In this document: one piece after another, positions 57,239-64,000 of the stretch
Numbering within the stretch: position 1 is the stretch's first letter
Layout of the letters: the number at the start of each line of letters is the position of its first letter
Source of the DNA: CALKWS01 sp051020515
GTDB taxonomy: Bacteria > Actinomycetota > Actinomycetes > Actinomycetales > Beutenbergiaceae
Direction of reading: 5' to 3'
Assembly: GCF_051020515.1 (NCBI RefSeq)
Contig: NZ_CP194857.1
Coordinates: forward strand, 3,720,001 to 3,784,000
Length of the DNA stretch: 64,000 nucleotides
The notes under the pieces: model-generated
What the model was told of the DNA's origin: nothing
The model's input: only the letters and a program-made list of their open reading frames with translations
Databases searched by the model: none
Translations under genes and position numbers: made by a program

Positions 57239-58942
57239 GTGCACGACGAAGCGGTCGCTGAGGACCGGGTTCCTGAGCGTGGTCTGCTGACCGTCCCCGA
57301 TGCCGTGTGGGCGGTCGCAGTGCGCCGGGCGGAGGTGATCGGCCCGCTGGCCGAGGCCGGGACAGCCGGTGAGGAGGTGGTGGAGGCGGCCGCCGAGCAG
57401 CTGGGCATCTCACGCCGGCAGGTCTATGTCTTGCTGCGCCGGTGGCGCGAGGGCCAAGGCGTGGTCTCCGATCTGATCCCGGGGCGCTCCAGCGGTGGCC
57501 GCGGCGGCCAGCGGCTGTCGGCCGAGGTCGAGGCGGCCATCCGCGAGGTCGTGCGCAAGCACTACCTGACCCGGCAACGGAAGACGACCGCCGCGGTACA
57601 CCGCGAGATCACGCGGGTATGCCGTACCCGCGGCCTGCCAGTGCCTTCACTCGGCGCGATCACGCGCCGCATCGCTGGCCTTGACCCGCGCGCCGAGACA
57701 ACAGCCCGTCAGGGAGCAGACGCGGCACGGTCGCTGGAGTCGGCCGGTGGGCAGGTGCCACCGATCACCGGGGTGTTGGAGCAGGTGCAGATCGACCACA
57801 CCGTGGTGGATCTCATCGTGGTCGATGAGCACCACCGTCTACCGATCGGGCGGCCGTACGTGACGGTCGCGATCGACGTCTTCTCTCGGTGCATCGTGGG
57901 CCTGGTGATCACCTTGGAGGCACCCTCGGCGCTGTCGGTGGGGTTGTGCCTGGCGCACATGGTCACCGACAAGCGGGCCTGGCTGGAGCGCCTGGGGATC
58001 GAGGTGAACTGGCCGATGGCCGGCAAGCCTGGCGAGCTGTATCTGGACAACGCCGCGGAGTTCAAGAGCGAGGCCCTGCGGCGAGGCTGTGAGGAGCACG
58101 GGATCACGCTGCGCTACCGCCCCCTGGGACGTCCGCACTACGGCGGGATCGTCGAGCGGGTCGTCGGCACGCTGATGGAGATGGTCCACGAGCTGCCCGG
58201 CACGACGTTCTCCAACCCGGCCCAGCGCGGCAGCTACGACTCCGATGCCAAGGCCACCTTGACGGTCGCGGAGCTGGAGAAGTGGCTGGCCCTGGCGGTG
58301 GCGAACTACCACGGGACGGTTCACGGCACGACCGGGCAGACGCCGCAGGCCCGCTGGGTCGCCGGCGCGGCCCAGACGCCGGCGGTGGCCGTGGCCAACG
58401 AGACCGCGTTCTTGGTGGACTTCCTGCCGGTGATCCGCAGGACGCTGACCCGCACCGGGTTCGTCATCGACCACGTGCGCTACTTCAGCGACGCGCTCAA
58501 GCCATGGATCGCCCGCCGCGGGCAGCTGGACCGGTTCGTGATCCGCCGCGACCCGCGCGACATCAGCCGTATCTGGGTGCTCAACCCCGAGGGCGAGTCC
58601 TACCTGGCGGTGCCCTACCGGACGCAGTCCCATCCGGCGGTGAGCGTGTGGGAGCACCGCGCCGCGGTGGAACGGCTCCGGGCGGAAGGCCGGGCGCAGG
58701 TCGATGAGGAGGCACTGTTCCGGATGGTCGAGCAGATGCGCACCATCACCGACACCGCTAGGTCCACCACGCGCAAGGCCCGCCGCGACGCTGAACGCCG
58801 CAGGAAAGCGGGGGCCGCAGACTCTTGGGACAAGCCCGCCGCGGCGGGCCCGCCTGACGACACCCTTGCTGATGGTGCCAGCAGGGCCAGCGCCTCGGAT
58901 ACGGCGTCCGTGGCGCCGTTCGAGGTGATCGAGCAGTGGTGA
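57239..58942 (+). CDS. tniA: TniA transposase (Mu/Tn7 TnsB type)
   Basis: This protein has about 567 residues. An N-terminal helix-turn-helix (GISRRQVYVLLRRWREGQG) precedes an rve/DDE core with Asp in VQIDHTVVD, Asp in LYLDNAAEF and Glu in GGIVERVVGTL, and a Mu-type C-terminal barrel follows. The frame opens at GTG 57194, but that codon lies in the third end repeat, so I prefer the GTG at 57239. It cuts and joins the transposon ends. Confidence 0.9.
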   Translation: MHDEAVAEDRVPERGLLTVPDAVWAVAVRRAEVIGPLAEAGTAGEEVVEAAAEQLGISRRQVYVLLRRWREGQGVVSDLIPGRSSGGRGGQRLSAEVEAAIREVVRKHYLTRQRKTTAAVHREITRVCRTRGLPVPSLGAITRRIAGLDPRAETTARQGADAARSLESAGGQVPPITGVLEQVQIDHTVVDLIVVDEHHRLPIGRPYVTVAIDVFSRCIVGLVITLEAPSALSVGLCLAHMVTDKRAWLERLGIEVNWPMAGKPGELYLDNAAEFKSEALRRGCEEHGITLRYRPLGRPHYGGIVERVVGTLMEMVHELPGTTFSNPAQRGSYDSDAKATLTVAELEKWLALAVANYHGTVHGTTGQTPQARWVAGAAQTPAVAVANETAFLVDFLPVIRRTLTRTGFVIDHVRYFSDALKPWIARRGQLDRFVIRRDPRDISRIWVLNPEGESYLAVPYRTQSHPAVSVWEHRAAVERLRAEGRAQVDEEALFRMVEQMRTITDTARSTTRKARRDAERRRKAGAADSWDKPAAAGPPDDTLADGASRASASDTASVAPFEVIEQW

Positions 58943-59870
58943 GCCAGGGCCAGGACCGGACAGTCGAGGACATCGCGGGTGACGGCCTGGATCATCTGCA
59001 CGAGAGCGCCCGGCCGGTGGCCCGGCTGCGGCGGAGGAGCGGGTGCGGCACGTGCGCGCCGACCGGTGGATCGGCTACTCCCGCGCCACCGCGGCGCTGG
59101 AGCGGCTGGAGACGCTGTACGCGTGGCCGGGCAAGCAGCGCATGCCCAACCTGCTGCTGATCGGGCCGACGAACAACGGCAAGTCGATGATCATCGAGAA
59201 GTTCCGCCGACTCCACCCGCCCACGTCCCACGCCGATCGTGAGCAGATACCGGTGCTGGCGGTACAGATGCCCTCAGAGCCCTCGGTGATCCGGTTCTAC
59301 GTCGCGCTGTTGGCCGCGATGGGAGCACCGCTACGCCCGCGCCAGCGCCTGGCCGACCTGGAGCAAGCCACCTTGGCGCTCCTGCGCGCGGTCGGGGTGC
59401 GAGTCCTGGTCATCGACGAGCTGCACAACCTCCTGGCCGGGCGCGGCGAGACCCGGCGCGAGTTCCTCAACCTGATCCGGTTCCTGGGCAACGAGCTGCG
59501 CATCCCGCTCGTCGGGGTCGGGACCCGCGAGGCCTATCTGGCGATCCGCTCCGATGACCAGCTGGAGAACCGCTTCGAGCCATTCACCCTGCCCCGCTGG
59601 GAACCGAACGAGGAGACCCGCACACTGCTGGCCAGCTTCGCCGCCGCCTTCCCGCTACGGCGCCCCTCGACGATCGCCACTGAGGACATGGCCCGCTACC
59701 TGCTCTCCCGCAGCGAGGGCACCATCGGAGAACTCACCCACCTCCTCACCGACGCCGCGGTGGCAGCAATCGAGTCCGGCGAGGAGGCGATCAACCAACG
59801 CACTTTGCTCATGGCGCCCTACGTTGGCCCCACCGAACGACGCCGGATGTTCGAACGCGAGCTGGCATGA
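58939..59870 (+). pseudogene. tniB: TniB AAA+ ATPase, N-terminal frameshift
   Basis: The intact part from GTG 59043 (275 residues) has Walker A GPTNNGKSM, Walker B VLVIDELHNLL and the family segment RADRWIGYSRA. The true N-terminus is encoded in another frame from 58939, overlapping the tniA stop (GTGA). It reads DGLDHLHESARPVARL until about 59027, where one C seems missing before GGCGGAGGAGCGGGTGCGG. TniB selects target DNA and activates TniA. The later GTG could still give a nearly complete protein. Confidence 0.85.
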
Positions 59871-61108
59871 CCGCTCGCTGGCCCCTGCACCCACCACCGG
59901 GTGAGGGCGAGGCGCTGACGTCCTGGCTCAGCCGACTGGCCGAGGTCTACGGCTTGAGCGTCGAGGAACTCATCCGGCACAACCTCGCACCGGACCTCGA
60001 TCTTCCCGACCACCACACCAGCACCCTGGACCTGAACCCACCCGCAGTGGTGCTTCCCGCGCTGACCGCCCGCACCGGCGTACCGCTGGACCAACTGCGC
60101 CAGATGACGATCGCCGGCCAGGTGCCCTGGCTCCTGGACACACTCGATTCCGAGCCAGTGCCCGGGGAAGCGTTCGACACCTACGTCCACCAGGACTCGG
60201 TGCTCCTGACCGCCAAGGAACGCCCCCGGCGGGAGGTGCCCGGCTGGCGTGCCTGGTTGCCGACCGACCCCAAACGCGGGCCGCTGCGCCGGGCCTGCCC
60301 GACCTGCCAAAGAACCTCCGCGGCCGGCACCTTCGGATTCACCCTGATCTCCCAGCTCCCGCTCACGCTCAGCTGCCCGCAACACGGCTGCTACCTCGAC
60401 CCCGCCTTCGGCGGCCTTGGCGCCTTCGCCGCCTGGGAGAAGCAGGACACCCGCGCCCGCACTGCACCGGCCGCGGTCCTCGTCATGGACGCACGCACCC
60501 ACCAGGCCCTGCACACCGGCACGGTGACCCTGCCGCGCCGATCCGTGCACGCGGGAGTGTGGTTCCGGCTGCTACGCACCCTCATCGACGAGCTCTCCGG
60601 CCCCGTCTCGGCGCTGCGCACCCGCTCCCACCGAAGCGTCCGGCGCATCTGGCACACCGCCGGTCACCCCGTCCGCGCCGGCATGGTCGCTCCCTGGCAC
60701 CCCTACGAATCGCTGCCCTGGCCCCGACAGCAGATGCTTCTCGAAGCTGCCGCCGCCACCCTTAACCTCATCGAGACCGGCGAAGTCACCGCCCACGGCA
60801 CCCTCGCATCTCTCCTGAGTCCTGAGCCTCACCGGCCCGTCCCCGACGGCACCCCACCCGACCGGCACTACTGGCAGGAAGCCGAGGACGCACTCAACAC
60901 GGCGATCGCGCTCGCCCAGGAAGACCCCGTCGCCGCCCGCCAGCTGCTGGCCACCCTCACGGCCCTGACTCGCAGCGAGGCGACCTTCCAACGTGCTCGC
61001 GATGACCTAATCGCCCTCGGCATCCCGGACGACCACCTCCCACGGACGCTGGCGGAGCAGCGTGCACGCCAGGTGCCGGCCGGGCCGGAAACGACTGTCA
61101 CATCTTGA
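59867..61108 (+). CDS. tniQ: TniQ target-selection protein
   Basis: This 413-residue protein has the TniQ N-terminus (GEGEALTSWLSRLAEVYGLS) and a zinc-ribbon-like CPTC ... CPQHGC. It is essential for transposition in Tn5053-type elements and belongs to the same family as TnsD/TniQ. The ATG overlaps the tniB stop. Confidence 0.9.
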   Translation: MTARWPLHPPPGEGEALTSWLSRLAEVYGLSVEELIRHNLAPDLDLPDHHTSTLDLNPPAVVLPALTARTGVPLDQLRQMTIAGQVPWLLDTLDSEPVPGEAFDTYVHQDSVLLTAKERPRREVPGWRAWLPTDPKRGPLRRACPTCQRTSAAGTFGFTLISQLPLTLSCPQHGCYLDPAFGGLGAFAAWEKQDTRARTAPAAVLVMDARTHQALHTGTVTLPRRSVHAGVWFRLLRTLIDELSGPVSALRTRSHRSVRRIWHTAGHPVRAGMVAPWHPYESLPWPRQQMLLEAAAATLNLIETGEVTAHGTLASLLSPEPHRPVPDGTPPDRHYWQEAEDALNTAIALAQEDPVAARQLLATLTALTRSEATFQRARDDLIALGIPDDHLPRTLAEQRARQVPAGPETTVTS

Positions 61109-61233
61109 CAGATGGAGACCGTTCGCAGGACGTAGAATAGATGACGGGTTAAGTGACATGGACGCTCCGGACAGCCGTCACGCTGCGGACTGTCACGCAA
61201 TCGGTCGTATAAGTGATGGGTGGGAGGCGCCTC
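61109..61233 (+). other. Spacer between tniQ and resolvase, likely res site and promoter
   Basis: In Tn5053 the res site lies between tniQ and tniR. Here the 125 bp contain short repeats (GTCACG twice, TGAC/GTCA blocks) and a TTGACA, but no subsite array I can define with confidence. Confidence 0.4.
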
Positions 61234-61856
61234 GTGCTGGTCGGCTACATGCGGGTCTCGAAGGCCGACGGATCGCAGACCACGGACCTGCAGCGCGATG
61301 CGCTCCTGGCTGAGGGTGTCGACGCCGAGGCTCTGTACGAGGACCGGGCCTCGGGCAAGAAGGAGGACCGTCCCGAGCTTGCGGCGTCCCTGAAGTCCCT
61401 CCGTCGCGGGGACACCCTGGTGGTGTGGAATTGGATCGGCTCGGCCGCGACCTGAGACACCTGGTCAATATTGTCCATGACCTCACCCAGCGTGGCATCG
61501 GGCTGAAGGTCCTCACCGGGCAGGGCGCGGCCATCGACACCACCACCGCCTCCGGCAAACTCGTCTTCGGCATCTTCGCCGCCCTCGCCGAGTTCGAACG
61601 CGAGCTCATCTCCGAACGCACCATCGCTGGCCTCGCCGCCGCTCGCGCCCGCGGCCGCAAAGGCGGGCGCCCCTACAAGATGACCCCCGCCAAGATCCGC
61701 CTCGCCATGGCCTCCATGGGACAACCAGACACCAACGTCAGTGACCTGTGCAAAGAACTCGGCATCACCCGACAGACTCTCTACCGCCACGTCTCGCCCA
61801 CGGGCGAACTCCGCGAGGCCGGACACAAGCTCTTGGCGCAGAGCCGGCGCAAGTGA
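61234..61856 (+). pseudogene. tniR: TniR serine resolvase, one frameshift
   Basis: Joined, this is about 207 residues: VGYMRVSKADGSQTTDLQRDAL with the catalytic Ser in RVS, then KLDRLGRDLRHLV, the GKLVFGIFAALAEFERELISERT helix E region, and a C-terminal HTH (LCKELGITRQTLYRHV). One G is missing near 61428 (GTGTGGAATTGG should read GTGTGGAAGTTGG). The GTG at 61234 has GGGAGG upstream. It resolves cointegrates made by TniABQ. Confidence 0.88.
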
Positions 61857-61910
61857 CAGGCCAACCTCGACTCCTGGGGCCGGGCCAAGCGCGGGATGAC
61901 GATGGCAGCG

Positions 61911-61976
61911 TGTTGCGCTGGGGGTACACCCGCGCAACAGATCCGTTGCAAACGGTCTAACACCCCAACGCAACAG
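61911..61976. repeat. Clustered TGTTGCG/CGCAACA dyads after the resolvase
   Basis: TGTTGCGC and GCGCAACA form a perfect dyad with a 13-bp spacer. A second dyad, GTTGC...GCAAC, follows within 45 bp. The spacing suits recombinase subsites, but a terminator role is also possible. Confidence 0.4.
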
Positions 61977-62018
61977 AGTCGCCCGCCATGCGGTGCCACG
62001 GGCCCGTGACCTTCGGGG

Positions 62019-62408
62019 TCACAGGTAGCGGCAGACATTCTCGGGGGAGCACGTGGCCGGGTCGCCGGCGGCGGCGTGGTCGCGCAGGGCGGCGATCGTG
62101 GTGCGTAGCTGATCGAGCTCGGCGAGCTGTCGCTCGATCACCTCAAGGCGGGTGTCGAGCAGGTCGGTGACGTGCTGGCAGGGGGCCTGCCCCCGGTCGC
62201 GGATGTCCAGCACCTGACCGATCTGGGCCAGGGTGAGCCCGGCGGCTTGGCCCCGGCGGATGAAGTCCAGCCGGGCGAGCACCTCGGGGCCGTAGTCCCG
62301 GTACCCCGCCGGGGTCCGGTCCGGGTCGGGCAGCAGCCCGACTTCTTCGTAGTACCGCAGGGTCTTGGTTGTCGTGCCTGACGCCTGGGCCACCTCACCG
62401 ATCCGCAT
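62019..62408 (-). CDS. merR: MerR-family mercury regulator
   Basis: This 129-residue MerR protein has HTH IGEVAQASGTTTKTLRYYEEVGLLP, a long dimer helix, and cysteines in APCQHVTDLL and the C-terminal TCSPENVC that can bind Hg(II). It is divergent from merA across a perfect operator. An ATG three codons earlier (62417) is possible. Confidence 0.9.
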   Translation of the reverse strand: MRIGEVAQASGTTTKTLRYYEEVGLLPDPDRTPAGYRDYGPEVLARLDFIRRGQAAGLTLAQIGQVLDIRDRGQAPCQHVTDLLDTRLEVIERQLAELDQLRTTIAALRDHAAAGDPATCSPENVCRYL

Positions 62409-62423
62409 GCCACTCATTCTGCC

Positions 62424-62454
62424 TTGACCTTCCAGTGCACTGGAAGGTCGATCC
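62424..62454. promoter_or_regulatory. MerR-type operator/promoter
   Basis: ACCTTCCAGTG and its exact complement CACTGGAAGGT meet at 62427-62448, overlapping a TTGACC (62424-62429) for merA. This is the arrangement of MerR-activated promoters, with the dyad filling the long spacer. The -10 is poor. Confidence 0.85.
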
Positions 62455-62477
62455 TGAGGACGACGAAGGAGGAGCTC

Positions 62478-63928
62478 GTGACGGTAACGGCTAGAGGTAG
62501 GTCGTATGACCTGGCAGTGATCGGGTCCGGTGGGGCGGCGTTCGCGGCCGCGATCCGCGCCACCAACCTGGGCAGGCGGGTGGTGATGATCGAGCGCGGC
62601 ACCGTCGGCGGTACCTGCGTGAACACCGGGTGTGTGCCCTCCAAGGCCCTGCTCGCGGCCGCCGAGGCCCGCCACATCACACTCGACGCCACCCGGTTCC
62701 CCGGCCTGCCGGCCCCCGACGTCCGGCCGGTGAACATCGCCGCCCTGGTCGCCGGCAAGGATGAGCTCGTCGGATCACTGCGCAGCGAGAAGTACCTCGA
62801 TCTTGCTGCCGAGTACGGGTGGGACCTCCTCCCCGGGGACGCCATGTTCGTCGGCACACCGACCCAGCCGGCACTTCGCGTCACCGGCCCTGACGGCACG
62901 GTGGAGACCGTCCGGGCCGCGCACTACCTCATCGCCACCGGCTCCAGCCCCTGGGCGCCGCCGGTCCCCGGCCTCCAGGAGGCCGGTTACCTGACCTCGA
63001 CCACCGCGATGGAGCTGGACCACGTCCCAGAGTCGCTGCTGGTCATCGGCGGCGGTTACGTCGCCATGGAGCAGGCCCAGCTCTTCGCCCGGCTCGGCGC
63101 CCGGGTCACCATGCTGGTCCGCTCACGCCTGGCGCCCCACGAGGAACCCGAGGCCGCCACCGCCCTGGAGGAGATCTTCGCCGACGAAGGCATCGAGGTC
63201 ATCCGCGGGGCGGTGCCCACCGCGGTCCGTCGCGACCCGGCCACCGGCGAGGTCGCGGTCACCGCCACCACCGCCGCCCATGGCTCACAGGAACTGCGGG
63301 CGGCCGAGGTGCTCGTCGCCACCGGGCGCCGCCCGGTCACCGGCACCCTCGGCCTCGACACCGTCGACGTGCGCACCAGCGACCACGGCGCGGTGGTCGT
63401 CGACAACCACCTGCGCACCACCAACCCGGCATCTGGGCCGCCGGAGACATCACCGCCCACCCGCAGTTCGTGTACGTCGCCGCGGCCCACGGCACCCTCG
63501 TCGCCGACAACGCCCTCACCGGCGCCGGCCGTGAGGTCGACCACCGCCACCTGCCCCGGGTCGTGTTCACCAGCCCCGCCCTGGCCGCCGTCGGCATGAC
63601 CGACCAGCAAGCCTCCGCCGCCGGGATCCGCTACGACAGCCGCGTCCTGTCCCTCGCGCACGTCCCACGCGCGATCGTCAACCGCGACACCCGCGGGCTC
63701 ATCAAGATGGTCACCGACGCCGACACCGGCCGCATCATCGGCATCACCGCCCTGGCCCAGGACGCCGGCGACCTCGCCGCCGCCGGGGTCTACATCCTCG
63801 AGGCCGGCATGACCACCGACCAGGTCGCCAACCTCTGGAGCCCCTACCTGACCATGGCCGAAGGCCTGAAGCTCACCGCCCAGGCCTTCACCACCGACAT
63901 CACCAAGCTCTCCTGCTGTGCAGCGTGA
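62478..63928 (+). pseudogene. merA: Mercuric reductase MerA, one frameshift
   Basis: The gene encodes about 483 residues if joined. It has the FAD motif AVIGSGGAAFAAAIRA, redox-active GTCVNTGCVPSK, a second nucleotide site LLVIGGGYVAMEQAQ, and the C-terminal vicinal pair SCCAA that hands Hg(II) to the active site. The frame breaks near 63430 where AACCCGGCATC should be AACCCGGGCATC. There is no N-terminal HMA domain. The GTG has AAGGAGG six bases upstream. No merT/merP is visible before it; transport genes could follow beyond the window. Confidence 0.92.
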
Positions 63929-63963
63929 ACCGGCCCCACACTGGGGCACCGATAGGGGACCGA

Positions 63964-63979
63964 CGCGCCCGCGGGCGCG
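63964..63979. terminator. 16-bp GC palindrome after merA
   Basis: CGCGCCCGCGGGCGCG is a perfect palindrome about 35 bases after the merA stop. It could be a terminator or a recombination-related site. Confidence 0.4.
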
Positions 63980-64000
63980 GGACAAGAAGACACCCTCTGG

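Larger units (their letters stand above)
57119..64000 (+). mobile_element. Tn402/Tn5053-like mercury-resistance transposon, right end outside window
   Basis: Gene order tniA, tniB, tniQ, serine resolvase, then mer genes is that of Tn5053 read from the tni end. The left boundary is placed at 57119, where a 25-bp sequence TGTGAATGTCC...CGTCTGCAC aligns with the Tn402 terminal repeat (same TGT start and TGCAC end). The inner end repeat must lie beyond 64000, after the mer module. Confidence 0.75.

Overview
The window is high-GC DNA from an actinomycete (Actinomycetota, probably Micrococcales or a relative). This is inferred from the base composition, the frequent GTG starts, an actinobacterial-type c-di-AMP riboswitch in front of a NlpC/P60 gene, a DUF4193 gene and CmtR/CsoR-type regulators. 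It reads as an accessory metal-resistance region (genomic island or plasmid) built from several copper modules, a cadmium/lead module and a mercury transposon, with insertion sequences, gene relics and duplicated pieces between them. I see no tRNA, rRNA or CRISPR array.

Layout. 1-775: the end of a NlpC/P60 cell-wall peptidase. 1.8-3.3 kb: an IS1380-type transposase. 3.6-8.9 kb: a DUF305 copper-associated lipoprotein, then a tightly overlapping cytochrome c maturation operon (TlpA/ResA-like, CcdA, ResB, CcsA). 8.9-11.4 kb: a DUF418 membrane protein, the copper chaperone CueP and a 16-cysteine Csp-type copper-storage protein. 11.5-12.6 kb: a c-di-AMP riboswitch and its NlpC/P60 gene. 12.7-16.2 kb: a CopRS-like two-component system with an ISL3 element inserted exactly at the copR start codon, then a relic of an MFS gene. 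16.2-22 kb: a TetR/flavoenzyme/truncated CueP/acetolactate synthase operon divergent from a drug exporter. 21.9-28.8 kb: a CsoR-type operon (CopZ, secreted copper protein, CopA, YHS protein, DUF1541 protein, CopB, CsoR). 29-30.7 kb: an MFS exporter with an ArsR/SmtB regulator. 31-34.3 kb: pyruvate formate-lyase and its activase. 34.4-37.1 kb: an M15 peptidase, a second copR with a gutted kinase, and an lgt paralogue. 37.5-46.9 kb: a second CsoR-type run (HMA chaperone, a cupredoxin-cupredoxin-ATPase-YHS fusion, CsoR) continuing into DUF4193, archaeal-type GAPDH, an EamA transporter and a HAD-GH65 phosphorylase. zwf faces it. 48.5-56.7 kb: miscellaneous genes, including a HEPN-like protein, CmtR-CadD, two aldo/keto reductases and a flavodoxin. 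57.1-64 kb: a Tn402/Tn5053-like transposon (tniABQR plus merR/merA) running off the right edge.

How it may work together. Copper is handled by two P-type ATPase operons with CsoR-type operators and by a CopRS regulon. I find four CopR-like boxes (TGAAG-N6-TGAAG): one before the DUF305 gene, one before csp, and two between lgt and the second ATPase operon. The same region carries central-carbon enzymes (type II GAPDH, G6PDH, PFL, acetolactate synthase, a GH65 phosphorylase), which suggests a metabolic by-pass for copper-poisoned steps. That is inference.

Caution. At least a dozen otherwise good genes carry single-base frameshifts, several in G, C or T runs. Many of the breaks may therefore be sequencing or assembly errors rather than true pseudogenes.
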